The translations under genes were made by a program, and so were the position numbers. A stretch of DNA of 64,000 bases from Kordia sp. (GTDB taxonomy: Bacteria > Bacteroidota > Bacteroidia > Flavobacteriales > Flavobacteriaceae), in assembly GCF_022447245.1 (NCBI RefSeq), contig NZ_JAKVBC010000003.1:212733-276732 (forward strand). The letters are read 5' to 3'. Shown here piece by piece: positions 43,392 through 52,631 of this stretch. Below the pieces are notes generated by a model. That model saw only the letters and a list, made by a program, of their open reading frames with translations. It made no database searches and was not told where the DNA came from. Positions within the stretch are counted from its first letter, which is position 1, and every line of letters starts with the position of its first letter.

Positions 43392-46300
43392 CTATTTCTT
43401 CACAAATTTCTTTGTTAAGATTTCATCACCATCATTGATTTGTAAAATATACATTCCTGCTTTCAAATTACGTACATCAATCGTTTTATGGTTCAAGTTT
43501 CCAACTTTTACTAACTGACCTAACATTGAGTGAATTTGATACGTAGTATTTCCTTCCGTAAAAATACAAACTTCCAATTCATTTACTGTTGGATTTGGAT
43601 ATACTGTAAAGTCTTCTTCAGAAACTTCTTCTTCATTTAGACTGTATAAGTATTTAGTTTCAACAGTATCTTTAGAAGCTTTAATAGCTTGTCTGGCAGC
43701 TCCTCCATTGGTAATTCCTTTGATACTTACTTGATCAATGTAAATTTGATCTGCATTTGCAGAAGCATCACATTGGAATCTGAAACTTGCGTCGTTTACA
43801 AAGTTATAAGAGCCGCTATCTAAAGTCACTTTAGAACTGTAGAAGTTATTGTTTTGGAAATCCGTTCCGCTTGCATACGCTTTTACCGTTTGCCAACCAG
43901 AACCATTATTGTAACGCAACCAGAAATCTTCTCCAGTTTCCATACTATACGAATAGAAATGGAATTCAACCTCAACCGTATCATACGGACTTACATCTAC
44001 ATTATTTAAAGTCATAGAAGATGCAGTACTTGAGTTGTCACGAATACGAATTGAATAGTTTCCTTCATACGATCTGCTTCCAGAGTAACGGTAGCAATCG
44101 CCTCCACCATCAATCCAACCGTCCATTCCAGATTCAAAGAACCCTTCATGCAATACTACAGTTGCTCCAGCACTTGATCCGTTGAAGTTTCCTAAACCAT
44201 CAAATGTATCGTTTGGCAATTCATCCCATTCTGCCACAGTATATACTACATTTGGCCCTGTAACGGATGTTTTTCTCTGTAAAGTAACATTACTTCCAAA
44301 CGTTGCTGTACTATTGAATGTTCTAATAATATCAACTAAAACATCATTTTTAAACAATCCAATTGCATCGTTTCCATTGAATATCATGATTGAATTTGTA
44401 GTCGTAACATCTGACTTAGAAGTAATTCCTGAAGCTGCTGAACTGTGTCCAATTACATATACATTTCCGTTAGATAAGTTTCCTGTTAACGCATATCCTG
44501 CAGACCAGCTTCCAGCTCCATTCGTTTGCTTTTTAATTGTATACAATGACAAGTCAACCGTATTTCCTGTAATATTGGCGATCTCTAATGCCTTGTTATA
44601 CGATGATCCTTCTACATATTCTGAAAATAATAAATCATCTCCACTAGAAACAGGATTTGATAGTGTACTAGCATTTACAGCCGTACTGTTTGCTGATGTA
44701 TTTCCTGCAGCATCTTTTGCTCTTATTATAAATGTATATGCTGTATCTGGCGTAAGTCCTGTAACTTGGTATGAAGTTGAAGCTGTATTACTAATGAGCG
44801 TTTCATTTCTGTATACGTCGTATGCTGTAACAGCTACATTATCTGTTGATGCAGTCCAATTTAAATCAATAGTAGTTTGCGTCTCGTTAGAAGCTACAAC
44901 ATTCGTTGGAATTGTTGGTGCAGTTGTATCAATAGTAGTCACATTAGTTCCTGAGCTGGCTGCAGATGTGTTTCCTGCTGCATCTTTTGCTCTTACTGTA
45001 AAAGTATACGTAGTTGCTACCGTAAGTCCAGACACATTGTATGATGTTGTCGCTGTACTTCCTACTAAAGTTCCGTTTCTATATACTTCATACACTGTAA
45101 CACCAATATTATCAGTAGCAGCAGTCCAATTTAACGTTGTGCTTGTTTCTGTAATATAAGATGCTGTAATATTTGTTGGAACGGATGGAGCTTCTGTATC
45201 TGGAGTCGTTCCACCATTTACTGAATGTGCTCCCAAATCTGCAAAGGTATCATTTGCAAAAGTATCCCATTCTGAAGTTGTATATATAGTATTTGGATTT
45301 GTGATATCAGCTTTTCTACGTAAAGTAACATTCTGTCCAAAATTTGCACTTGATCCAAAAGTTCCTACGATATCAATTAAAACATCATTTCTAAATAATC
45401 CAACAGCATCATTTCCATTAAATGTAATTGCTGAATTTGTTGTGGTTGCATCTGCTACTGAAGTAATCCCTGAAGCTGCTGAACTATGTCCCAAAACATA
45501 TACATCTCCATTTGTTAAAGTTCCACTTAATGCATAGCCTGAAGACCAGCTTCCTGCTCCATTAGTTTGCTTTTTAATTGTATAGCTAGACAAATTGACT
45601 GAACTTCCTGTAAAGTTGGCAATTTCCAACGCTTTATTATACGACGAACCTTCTACATATTCAGAAAAGAATAATTCTGCCGTATCACCAGCCGCATTTG
45701 TTGTTACATTTACTCCGAAGCTTGTGCTTGAAGTATTTCCTGCTGCATCTTTAGCTCTTGCTGTAAATGTATATGAAGTACTAGCAGATAATCCAGACAC
45801 ATTGTATGTAGTATTTGGTGTATTTCCCATGAGCACTCCATTTCTAAATACATCATACGAAGTCACCGCTACGTTATCTGTTGAAGGCGTCCAATTCAAT
45901 GTAGTTGCCGTTGAAGTAGTATTAGAAGCTGTTAAATTTTGAGGTATTGAAGGAGCTTCTGTATCGTTGCTTCCTGATCCAAATTTGTCTTCTGCTTGTG
46001 GTCCGCCCCAAATTTGTGTTGCAAATGCTGGATTGTCAATAAAAGGGTTTCTATTTCCTTGAATTCCTGCTAAAATGTTGTTACGATTTTCTTCATACGC
46101 AGAAACTGGATCGTCAACATTCCATTGTAAAAACATATCTATCATATTACTATCAATACTTAACGGAGTTCCTGTTCCTACATTTACAGGCAGACACTGG
46201 TTTCCGTATCGTACATACATAAACAAAATGATACGTGCTACATCACCTTTCCATTCGTCTCCTGGATACCAATCGCCACTTGGATTTATATATCCAGCCG

Positions 46301-46763
46301 CGCCAGAACCTGTTCCAAATTTACGATTGTTACGTGTAGAATTTTGTTGAAAATCACAGGCACGTAAGTTGTGCGCATCTGCTCCTGGACCAGAAGTTCC
46401 TAGGTTTGGATTCGCGAGTGATTTTGCAAATACATGCTCTCTATTCCAATCGCCTACACTTCCTCCATTTTGGAATTTATCTCGTGTTCTGTCTGTTTTT
46501 ACATTTCCATCTGTATCATTATGTCCATAAATTAATAATACGTTTGAATTGTTGTTTAAATCTATATCCGATTGTTGTAGCGCATTCCAAACACCTGGTG
46601 TGTAGGATAAAAAGGTTGTATGTGTTGAAATGATTTTGGTTGCGAGCTCATCTTTTAAGTTTGCTCCCGATTGAGAAAGGTTTACATCGCTATAATACGA
46701 TGGAATTTGAGCATACGCAGTGATGCTTACGGCTAAAAATAGCCAAAGTAAAAGTTTCTTCAT
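43392..46763 (-). CDS. T9SS-secreted endonuclease I with fibronectin and lamin-tail domains
   Basis: 1123 residues. Signal peptide; endonuclease I/NucM domain about 20-260 (D-W-N-R-E-H-V-F-A-K-S, D-A-H-N-L-R-A, N-S-T-R-N-N-R); fibronectin III about 268-355; lamin-tail domain about 360-520; two more fibronectin III domains about 525-700; a second lamin-tail domain about 705-865; a jelly-roll region about 870-1020; and a type IX sorting domain at the end (V-Y-P-N-P-T, L-K-A-G-M-Y-I-L-Q-I, F-V-K-K). It degrades extracellular DNA, probably for nutrition or biofilm control. The FN3-lamin-tail unit is duplicated. Confidence 0.93.
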   Translation of the reverse strand: MKKLLLWLFLAVSITAYAQIPSYYSDVNLSQSGANLKDELATKIISTHTTFLSYTPGVWNALQQSDIDLNNNSNVLLIYGHNDTDGNVKTDRTRDKFQNGGSVGDWNREHVFAKSLANPNLGTSGPGADAHNLRACDFQQNSTRNNRKFGTGSGAAGYINPSGDWYPGDEWKGDVARIILFMYVRYGNQCLPVNVGTGTPLSIDSNMIDMFLQWNVDDPVSAYEENRNNILAGIQGNRNPFIDNPAFATQIWGGPQAEDKFGSGSNDTEAPSIPQNLTASNTTSTATTLNWTPSTDNVAVTSYDVFRNGVLMGNTPNTTYNVSGLSASTSYTFTARAKDAAGNTSSTSFGVNVTTNAAGDTAELFFSEYVEGSSYNKALEIANFTGSSVNLSSYTIKKQTNGAGSWSSGYALSGTLTNGDVYVLGHSSAASGITSVADATTTNSAITFNGNDAVGLFRNDVLIDIVGTFGSSANFGQNVTLRRKADITNPNTIYTTSEWDTFANDTFADLGAHSVNGGTTPDTEAPSVPTNITASYITETSTTLNWTAATDNIGVTVYEVYRNGTLVGSTATTSYNVSGLTVATTYTFTVRAKDAAGNTSAASSGTNVTTIDTTAPTIPTNVVASNETQTTIDLNWTASTDNVAVTAYDVYRNETLISNTASTSYQVTGLTPDTAYTFIIRAKDAAGNTSANSTAVNASTLSNPVSSGDDLLFSEYVEGSSYNKALEIANITGNTVDLSLYTIKKQTNGAGSWSAGYALTGNLSNGNVYVIGHSSAASGITSKSDVTTTNSIMIFNGNDAIGLFKNDVLVDIIRTFNSTATFGSNVTLQRKTSVTGPNVVYTVAEWDELPNDTFDGLGNFNGSSAGATVVLHEGFFESGMDGWIDGGGDCYRYSGSRSYEGNYSIRIRDNSSTASSMTLNNVDVSPYDTVEVEFHFYSYSMETGEDFWLRYNNGSGWQTVKAYASGTDFQNNNFYSSKVTLDSGSYNFVNDASFRFQCDASANADQIYIDQVSIKGITNGGAARQAIKASKDTVETKYLYSLNEEEVSEEDFTVYPNPTVNELEVCIFTEGNTTYQIHSMLGQLVKVGNLNHKTIDVRNLKAGMYILQINDGDEILTKKFVKK

Positions 46764-46853
46764 GGATTGTAATTTTAGGTTGTGTTTATTAGTTGGAAAC
46801 TATGCTCTTTGTATTTTACTTTAACGCATGAAATTATAGCAATTACCAAAGAA

Positions 46854-46889
46854 AAAACGCCTTAGTTCCACACGGAAATAAGACGTTTT
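46854..46889 (-). terminator. Imperfect hairpin, likely terminator of the TlpA pseudogene
   Basis: A 16-bp stem with two mismatches (46854-46869 with 46874-46889, 4-nt loop), followed on the minus strand by a T run. The 333 bp between the nuclease gene and 47097 hold no other feature that I can see. Confidence 0.5.
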
Positions 46890-47096
46890 GGTTTAACATT
46901 TTATTTGATAACATGTACTATATTTTTTTGCTATTGGCTGTAAAAATTTCTGCTGCATAATTTCACTTTCTACATGCTAAAAATAGGTAGTTTCAAAATT
47001 TTCACTCCCAAAATAATGTTAAGAAATTGTTGACTTTCTATTTAAAATGCATTTTTATGTTTACACCCTACTAATCAATAGATTAAACCGTAATAT

Positions 47097-47484
47097 TTAT
47101 TTGTTTGTTAGTTCAAAAACGAAGTTTTCAAAGTCTTTTACAAAGTCTACATATTTGTCTCCAATCGGAGGACCATTAAAACCTGTATGAATACGTCAGA
47201 CTTTTCCCTTTTTATCTATAAAAATAGTCGTTGGATACGATAATACATGATTCAACATTGGCAATTTTTCTTGTGCTTTTTGTTTGTTTGAAGTTCCAAA
47301 CTGTGCTAACAAAATTGGATATGGAATATGCAATCGTTTTTGTAACTTTTTGATATTTTTGAATGTTTTTCTTTTGTCTTTACATATTCAAAAGCTAAGG
47401 CAATAAATTGTAAGTCTGGATATTCTTTCGCATATTTTGAATGATAGGTAGATTCATCCAAGCAATTAGGACACCAAGTTCCAT
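47097..47484 (-). pseudogene. TlpA-like thioredoxin gene, 5'-truncated and disrupted
   Basis: The minus strand reads N-G-T-W-C-P-N-C-L-D-E-S at 47484, a clear TlpA redox site with its 5' half missing, then F-I-A-L-A-F-E-Y-V. A frameshift near 47365 leads to L-H-I-P-Y-P-I-L-L-A-Q-F-G and Y-P-T-T-I-F-I-D-K-K-G-K-V. A TGA (from CGA) follows this Val, and the frame ends at 47097. The break lies a few bases from the left end of the IS remnant, so insertion probably removed the N-terminus; the other half was not found on the far side. Confidence 0.8.
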
Positions 47485-47535
47485 TTTTTTAAGCTTCCCC
47501 ATTTTTCAGACAGTTTAAAAATCAACTATTTTTGA

Positions 47536-47805
47536 ATTATAAAGAAAAGCAGATTTAGTGAAGCTCAAATAATAGCTATGCTTCAACAGTACGAATCAGG
47601 AATTAAAGTAACCGATATCTGTAGAGAAAAAGGAATTACTACAGCCACTTTTTACAGTTGGAAGCGCAAATATGAAGGTATGGATGCCCACCAACTCAAA
47701 GAATTAAAGTCATTCCAAGAGGAAAATCGTCGTTTAAAGCAGATGTATGCGGATTTAAGCTTAGATCACCGTATTTTAAAGGATATCATTGAAAAAAAGC
47801 TCTAG
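47536..47805 (+). pseudogene. IS3 OrfA (helix-turn-helix transposase subunit)
   Basis: Encodes the IS3 OrfA N-terminus K-K-S-R-F-S-E-A-Q-I-I-A-M-L, a helix-turn-helix (V-T-D-I-C-R-E-K-G-I-T-T-A-T-F-Y-S-W-K-R-K-Y) and a leucine-zipper-like end. The expected start before K-K-S-R-F is ATA at 47539 rather than ATG; ATT at 47536 or the internal ATG at 47578 could be used. The A7 run at 47792-47798 is the usual -1 slip site into OrfB. Confidence 0.7.
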
Positions 47806-48568
47806 CGCCTTGTGAACGAAAAGAATTGGCTCAAACGATTATAACTGAATAAGATCTGAGTATTAAAAGATCCTGTGCGCTAGTGTGTCTGAGTCGTTCC
47901 ATGTGGTATTACAATACTACAAGAGATGATAGCCAAGTAATAGAAAAACTTTTAGAAATAAATGAGTTAAAACCAAATCGAGGGATTGACTATTACTATC
48001 ATCGTATTGGTAAACAAGGCTATTTATGGAATCGTAAACGTGTATTACGAGTATATAGATTAATGGGATTATATCTTAATAGAAAAAGGAAAAAGAAACG
48101 CCTTCCTGCACGAGTAAAAACACCATTAGAGCAACCAGAAGCTCCATGCCAAGTATGGAGTGCTGATTTTATGAGTGATAGCCTAGTTACAGGGCGTTCC
48201 TTTAGAGTATTTAATATGATAGATGATTATAACAGACAGGCATGTGTACTGAGGCAAATTTTTCAATGCCAGCCATCAGGGTTGTATCTTATATAAAACA
48301 AGCGATTGAAGTTTATGGTAAACCACTAGAAATACGAGTAGATAATGGACCAGAATTTTTATCAAATCTGTTTGTTAATTTTTGTGATACAGAAGGAATA
48401 TCTATCAACTATACAGCACCAGGAGAACCGACTCAGAATGGATATGTAGAGCGATTTAATAAAACCTTTAGAGAAGATTATAATGAATATCATCCGCATA
48501 AATCATTAGGAAGAAAAAGCCCTAATGAAGTTTTAAGAGAATTTACAAAGGGACCAGCCCCTTTGTAA
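47799..48568 (+). pseudogene. IS3 OrfB (DDE transposase), three lesions
   Basis: An rve-type integrase core is present: V-W-S-A-D-F (first Asp), R-V-D-N-G-P-E-F (second Asp), Y-V-E-R-F-N-K-T-F (Glu). Lesions: TAA at 47850; a one-base deletion near 48242 (R-Q-A/C-T-E-A-N-F); and loss of about 20 codons between F-R-E-D and Y-N-E-Y-H-P-H near 48477, probably by recombination between short repeats. The element cannot move by itself. Confidence 0.85.
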
Positions 48569-48712
48569 TCTATTTTGTTTAATTTAGAACTTTCCGAAAA
48601 AGGGTAAGTCTTCAAAATGCTATAAAAAATACCTTAACTGCGCTCGATGTGATACTATTTTGTATCAATCTCCAAACCCTTATAAATACTGGGCTTAGAG
48701 ACAGCTAAAAAA

Positions 48713-48808
48713 CATCTTGATAAAAAATATTTTTATCTTGATAAGTTGCAAAAAACATCAAGACAAAAAAAAATTCTATCTTGATAAAATCTGCACTTTA
48801 TCTTGAAA
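48713..48808 (+). repeat. Five-copy phased repeat array, about 21.5-bp period
   Basis: Copies of a 10-bp near-palindrome start at 48713 (CATCTTGATA), 48734 (TATCTTGATA), 48756 (CATCAAGACA), 48777 (TATCTTGATA) and 48799 (TATCTTGAAA). The steps are 21, 22, 21 and 22 bp, two turns of B-DNA. Runs of A lie between them, so the DNA may be curved. It is intergenic, between the IS remnant and the HU-like gene. No open frame crosses it. A stacked protein-binding site, or a curved-DNA site, is the likely role. Confidence 0.75.
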
Positions 48809-48836
48809 GAATTTTTAAGTAAAACTAATTATGGAA

Positions 48837-48852
48837 AATACCTATCGGTATT
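48837..48852 (-). terminator. Short hairpin after the HU-like gene
   Basis: AATACC, TATC loop, GGTATT, with a short T run on the minus strand, directly after the stop of the HU-like gene. Confidence 0.4.
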
Positions 48853-48863
48853 GAATCTTAAAT

Positions 48864-49259
48864 TTACATAGAAGACTCTCCTACTTTTTCAAAGTTTAGG
48901 GTTTTTAACATCTTTTTTAAGTTGCTGCTTGGTCTAAAGATTATTTTACTTTTATCAATAGTAGCACCTGTTACCTCAACAGCAGTTTCTTTTCCTTCAC
49001 CCGATACGTTTACGGCAAAACTTCCTAAATCGCCTAAACGCACCATATTTCCCAATTCTAATTGTCGCTTCGCAACATCTACCAATCCAATTAAAACTGC
49101 ATATACATCATTACGGCGTACGGTAGAACCATCGCCAACCAAATCGGCTAGTTTATCTAAGTCCAATATACTTCCTGTTACTGAGCTTGGATAATACTTT
49201 TGTGGCGCAGCCAAATCCCTTGGATTTCTGCGCGGAATAACTTTGAATTTAATAGCCAT
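48864..49259 (-). CDS. HU-HIG type DNA-binding protein
   Basis: 131 residues; A-I-K-F-K-V-I-P-R-R-N-P-R-D-L-A-A-P-Q-K-Y-Y-P and S-T-V-R-R-N-D-V-Y-A-V-L-I-G-L identify the Bacteroidetes HU-like (HU-HIG) family; N-M-V-R-L-G-D-L-G-S-F-A-V-N-V is the beta-arm region. These proteins bend DNA. The phased repeat array is directly downstream of this gene, which makes a self-binding link worth testing but does not prove it. Confidence 0.9.
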   Translation of the reverse strand: MAIKFKVIPRRNPRDLAAPQKYYPSSVTGSILDLDKLADLVGDGSTVRRNDVYAVLIGLVDVAKRQLELGNMVRLGDLGSFAVNVSGEGKETAVEVTGATIDKSKIIFRPSSNLKKMLKTLNFEKVGESSM

Positions 49260-49434
49260 GTTTTTCCTATTTTAATGGTTATTAGAAAACGAACTGCAGT
49301 TGGTTTCTATTAAATTTTCATCCAATATCGGAAGACTTTTTGGAATTTTACCAAAGTATTTTGTAAGCGTCACTTTTTTCAAATAAGCGTCGTGTTTTGA
49401 CGAAAAAACACAGTAAAGTAGTACTAATTATATC

Positions 49435-50112
49435 TTAACGTTGTAAATCTTTAAAAGCAGTTTCGGTGAGTATTTCGGTAAGCTCTAACTTAATTGGCGT
49501 TTTTTCATTTGGTAGTTTTCGTTCGTACTTTACCATTCCTATATGTTTTGCATAATAGGTACGTTGTGGATAGCTGTAGCTATCATTATAATCCTTTATA
49601 TATATATGATAGTCATCTTTAAAAACAGCAACTTTGTATTGCTTTCCGTTCACTGTAATCCTTTCTATTCCATCAAACGTTCTGCTTTTTGTAAACTCTG
49701 AATGTCCATACTTACTAGTATAGGTAACAGCATAAGAGAAAGTTTCAGTAGATTTCCATAAATATACATCTGATTCTACAATAGTTGCTGGCATGGGAAT
49801 ATTTTTGCCCGTATCGGATATTCTGTAATCAGTATACTTGCTAAGTTTTGCACCTTTTTTAGTAATGATCTCTTCAAAAACATTGTAAACCCTAAAGTCT
49901 TTATCATAAGAAATAGTTTTTATGCTTTGATCTTTTGGTGACGTTATGACTTTCCAATACTCAACATGCGTAGTATCATTTTTATTTACGTATTTATATA
50001 CCGCAACTGTTTTCTTTTTGCCGAGAGGATAATAATACTTTTTTACATTTTTTTGCGCCTGTACAAAGCTTATGCTAATTAAAAAAATAAGTAAATACGA
50101 CTTTGTAGGCAT
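49435..50112 (-). CDS. Hypothetical secreted protein, 225 aa
   Basis: Signal peptide (L-L-I-F-L-I-S-I-S-F-V-Q-A-Q). The mature part is beta-rich and Tyr/Lys-rich with repeating K-Y-[TS] and Y-x-Y-P segments (Y-N-D-S-Y-S-Y-P-Q-R-T-Y-Y-A-K-H-I-G-M-V-K-Y-E-R). No family assigned. It may be an envelope protein; no operon partner. Confidence 0.65.
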   Translation of the reverse strand: MPTKSYLLIFLISISFVQAQKNVKKYYYPLGKKKTVAVYKYVNKNDTTHVEYWKVITSPKDQSIKTISYDKDFRVYNVFEEIITKKGAKLSKYTDYRISDTGKNIPMPATIVESDVYLWKSTETFSYAVTYTSKYGHSEFTKSRTFDGIERITVNGKQYKVAVFKDDYHIYIKDYNDSYSYPQRTYYAKHIGMVKYERKLPNEKTPIKLELTEILTETAFKDLQR

Positions 50113-50295
50113 GATGAGTTTATAACGTTAAAATAGGTTTTAAATATCGTTTTTATAAAGTTGACAATATTATTTTATAAGCATTTTGTTTTTATAATAC
50201 GCGTTGTGCTTTTTAATAGTTTGATTTGAGTAAAGTCGGGAGACTTTACGCTGCGGCCTGGACTTTACTTTGCAGTTTGTATATCAAACGCTGAA

Positions 50296-50853
50296 CTATA
50301 CTACTTGCTTTTCTAGTGCTATAAAATGTGTGGTTTCCTCACTATACAACGGAATAATGTTTACTTCGCACTTATACGTAGTTTTGTCCTTTTTGTGGTT
50401 GATAATAACTTCTTTAAAAGGCTGTTGTAGTTGTATTTTTTCGCGAATCCTATTTTTAGTTTCTACCGATGTTTGTGCTCCTTGTAAGAATCTTGGCGTT
50501 TTATTGATAGCGTATTTTTGCGAATAGCCTGTCATGTTTGTAAAGCCTTCATTGACCCAAATAATATTTTGGTTAATGTCAGTAATGATTAGGGCTTCGT
50601 AATCATGTTTAGAAAAAACCAGCTCCAAGTCGTTTTGCCAATTGTATTTTTTTGCCAGTGTAGTTACTTGAGTCAATTCTACTTTCTTTTTTGATGCTTG
50701 AAGTGTATTGTGATAGTTTTCCATAAAAATATCCCAACTTATTAAAGGCATAGACTTGTGATTAGGCGATATTGTTTTTGATCTTATGTATTCGTATTCC
50801 TTATCAGTTAGCTTCATTTGTAGAGTTTCTTTGTTTTTGAGATTGTTTTTCAT
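50296..50853 (-). CDS. PAS domain protein of LOV type without the photoactive Cys
   Basis: 185 residues. The PAS domain (about 80-180) has I-I-T-D-I-N-Q-N-I-I-W-V-N-E-G-F-T-N-M-T-G-Y and then T-P-R-F-L-Q-G at 119-125, where LOV photoreceptors have N-C-R-F-L-Q-G. The Cys that forms the flavin adduct is Pro120. The rest, including Q-x-P-F-K-E-V-I-I-N-H-K-K-D, matches LOV layout. No output domain is present; the first 75 residues are helical. It is probably a sensor or interaction module that binds a ligand other than through a photo-adduct. Confidence 0.8.
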   Translation of the reverse strand: MKNNLKNKETLQMKLTDKEYEYIRSKTISPNHKSMPLISWDIFMENYHNTLQASKKKVELTQVTTLAKKYNWQNDLELVFSKHDYEALIITDINQNIIWVNEGFTNMTGYSQKYAINKTPRFLQGAQTSVETKNRIREKIQLQQPFKEVIINHKKDKTTYKCEVNIIPLYSEETTHFIALEKQVV

Positions 50854-50985
50854 GGCATTTTAATCAAGTAAAGCATGGACTTATAATTGTTAAAACTAGG
50901 CGAAACTTATGTAAAATCAAAATATATTTTCGGTATAGTTTTTGCAATAGGTAAATAAGTCATTAACACTCAAAACCAAAACATT

Positions 50986-51702
50986 ATGAAGTTACCAATA
51001 AAAATGATCTGCTCAGTACTAATACTATTTGTTACAAGCGAAATTTACTCACAAATTGATAGAAGTGGTATCCGCACAGAATTTAATCCTTTTAGGAACA
51101 ATATTAATTCGCTAGCGTATACTGATATTCCTAAAGAAGAAACTCTAAAAAGTGTTATTAGTAAAACAAAAGGTTCGCAGTTTTATGACGAAACGTTTAG
51201 ACAAGCAACGATCTCCAACACCAAAAATGCTTTTAAGGTTCGCTACAACGCTTTTTTGGATGAAATGGAAATTTTAGACGGCGATGCTGTTGTGTTTATT
51301 GATAAGAAACACCAAAAACACTTGGTCTCTTTTCCTACTACCAATATCCATTATAAAGTATTAAAAGAAAGAAAAGACGATGAAAGGATTGCTTTAGGGT
51401 ATTTTGTCCAATTAGAAGAAAACAATTATTTGTCCTTGTACAGAAAGGATCGTAAAAAGTATGTAGCTCCCGGAAGTCACAGACCTAGAGTCAACGGAGA
51501 GTTTAAAAATGCCCGCACTGAATTTTATGTAGAAACCAATAACTCAGGTATCGCCATTCCGTTACCAAGAAAAAATAAAGACTTTGCAGCTTTGTTTTCT
51601 ACTAAAAGAGCACAAATAGAAGCTTTTATTCAACATGAAAATATAAAGGTTCAAAAAGAAGCTGATTTAATAAAGCTAATCAAGTATATCAATAATTTAT
51701 AA
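50986..51702 (+). CDS. Hypothetical secreted protein, 238 aa
   Basis: Signal peptide (I-C-S-V-L-I-L-F-V-T-S-E-I-Y-S-Q). The body has A-F-K-V-R-Y-N-A-F-L-D-E-M-E-I-L-D-G-D-A-V and L-G-Y-F-V-Q-L-E-E-N-N-Y-L-S-L-Y-R-K-D-R-K-K-Y-V, with a Lys-rich C-terminal helix. No family assigned. It may be a surface or periplasmic protein. Confidence 0.7.
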   Translation: MKLPIKMICSVLILFVTSEIYSQIDRSGIRTEFNPFRNNINSLAYTDIPKEETLKSVISKTKGSQFYDETFRQATISNTKNAFKVRYNAFLDEMEILDGDAVVFIDKKHQKHLVSFPTTNIHYKVLKERKDDERIALGYFVQLEENNYLSLYRKDRKKYVAPGSHRPRVNGEFKNARTEFYVETNNSGIAIPLPRKNKDFAALFSTKRAQIEAFIQHENIKVQKEADLIKLIKYINNL

Positions 51703-51899
51703 AAACACTCAGGATACTATGCTTTCATAGGTATTATCAATACTTTGAAATTATTTCGCCCTAGCAACGACTATAAAAAGTGCAAAATACATTAATTTTG
51801 CACTTTTAGTATTTATAGTTAATAATTGGTTTAAGGGATATTAGCAAATAACCTAACCAATGTACACTTTGAAAAGTTCAGTGTACCCAAAAAGAAATT

Positions 51900-52631
51900 A
51901 TGCAGTCAGAGAATACAACTTGGTACGCGTCGTGGTTTGATACTCCTTATTATCATATTTTATATAAAGACAGAGGATATGACGAAGCAGAGGCATTTAT
52001 GAAACATTTAGTAGAGTTTTTGAACTTGCCCGAAGATGGAACTATTTTAGATTTAGCTTGTGGAAAAGGTAGACATTCCGTGTTTTTGAATAAAATGGGG
52101 TATGATGTAATTGGAGTCGATTTGTCTCCAAATAGTATTGCACTTGCATCTCAATTTGCTAATGATACGCTTCGCTTTGAAGTACATGACATGTGCAAGC
52201 CCTATTCAAAACAGTTTGATGCAGTGTTTAATTTGTTTACTAGTTTTGGCTATTTTGAAAACGAATCTGATAATTTGCGTACCATAAAATCTATCAAAAC
52301 AGAACTTAATGAAAACGGCTTTGGTGTGATTGATTTCTTAAATGCAGATTTTGTTATAGAGAACTTAGTAGAAAATGAAATCAAAGAAGTAGATGGTATT
52401 ATCTTCCGCTTGCACCGCTATGTAGAAGACGGATTTATTTATAAAGATATTCGTTTTGAAGCTGATGGACGCGAGCATCATTACACAGAAAAAGTAAAAG
52501 CATTGAGTTTAAAAGATTTTGAATCGTATTTTACTGCGGCTGATATCGATTTATTAGCTATTTTTGGCGATTATAGTTTGGGAAAGTTTGATAAGAAAAC
52601 TTCCAGTAGACTGATTATGATTTTTAAATGA
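51900..52631 (+). CDS. Class I SAM-dependent methyltransferase
   Basis: 243 residues. SAM motif I I-L-D-L-A-C-G-K-G-R-H-S near 55-66, motif II G-V-D-L-S-P-N-S, and the D-A-V-F-N-L-F-T-S-F-G-Y-F segment are typical of small-molecule methyltransferases. The substrate is unknown. The stop codon overlaps the start of the ZIP transporter gene, so the two are co-translated. Confidence 0.93.
   Translation: MQSENTTWYASWFDTPYYHILYKDRGYDEAEAFMKHLVEFLNLPEDGTILDLACGKGRHSVFLNKMGYDVIGVDLSPNSIALASQFANDTLRFEVHDMCKPYSKQFDAVFNLFTSFGYFENESDNLRTIKSIKTELNENGFGVIDFLNADFVIENLVENEIKEVDGIIFRLHRYVEDGFIYKDIRFEADGREHHYTEKVKALSLKDFESYFTAADIDLLAIFGDYSLGKFDKKTSSRLIMIFK

Larger units (their letters stand above)
47498..48605 (+). 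mobile_element. Degenerate IS3-family insertion sequence
   Basis: About 1.1 kb. Imperfect terminal repeats: TTTTTCAGACAGTT (47502-47515) versus TTTTTCGGAAAGTT read from the right end (48588-48601), 12 of 14 matching. Two overlapping frames code an IS3 OrfA and OrfB with an A7 slip site between them. Stops, a frameshift and an internal deletion make it immobile. The exact ends and target duplication cannot be fixed because no clear direct repeat flanks it. Confidence 0.85.

Noticed and set aside
44182..45942. Long plus-strand open frames inside the secreted nuclease gene
   Set aside because: They are antisense to the repeated FN3 and lamin-tail coding sequence, have low-complexity Val/Ala/Ser composition and no homology.
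48713..48808. CRISPR array
   Set aside because: Repeats are only 10 bp with about 11-bp spacers, far below CRISPR sizes, and no cas gene is present.
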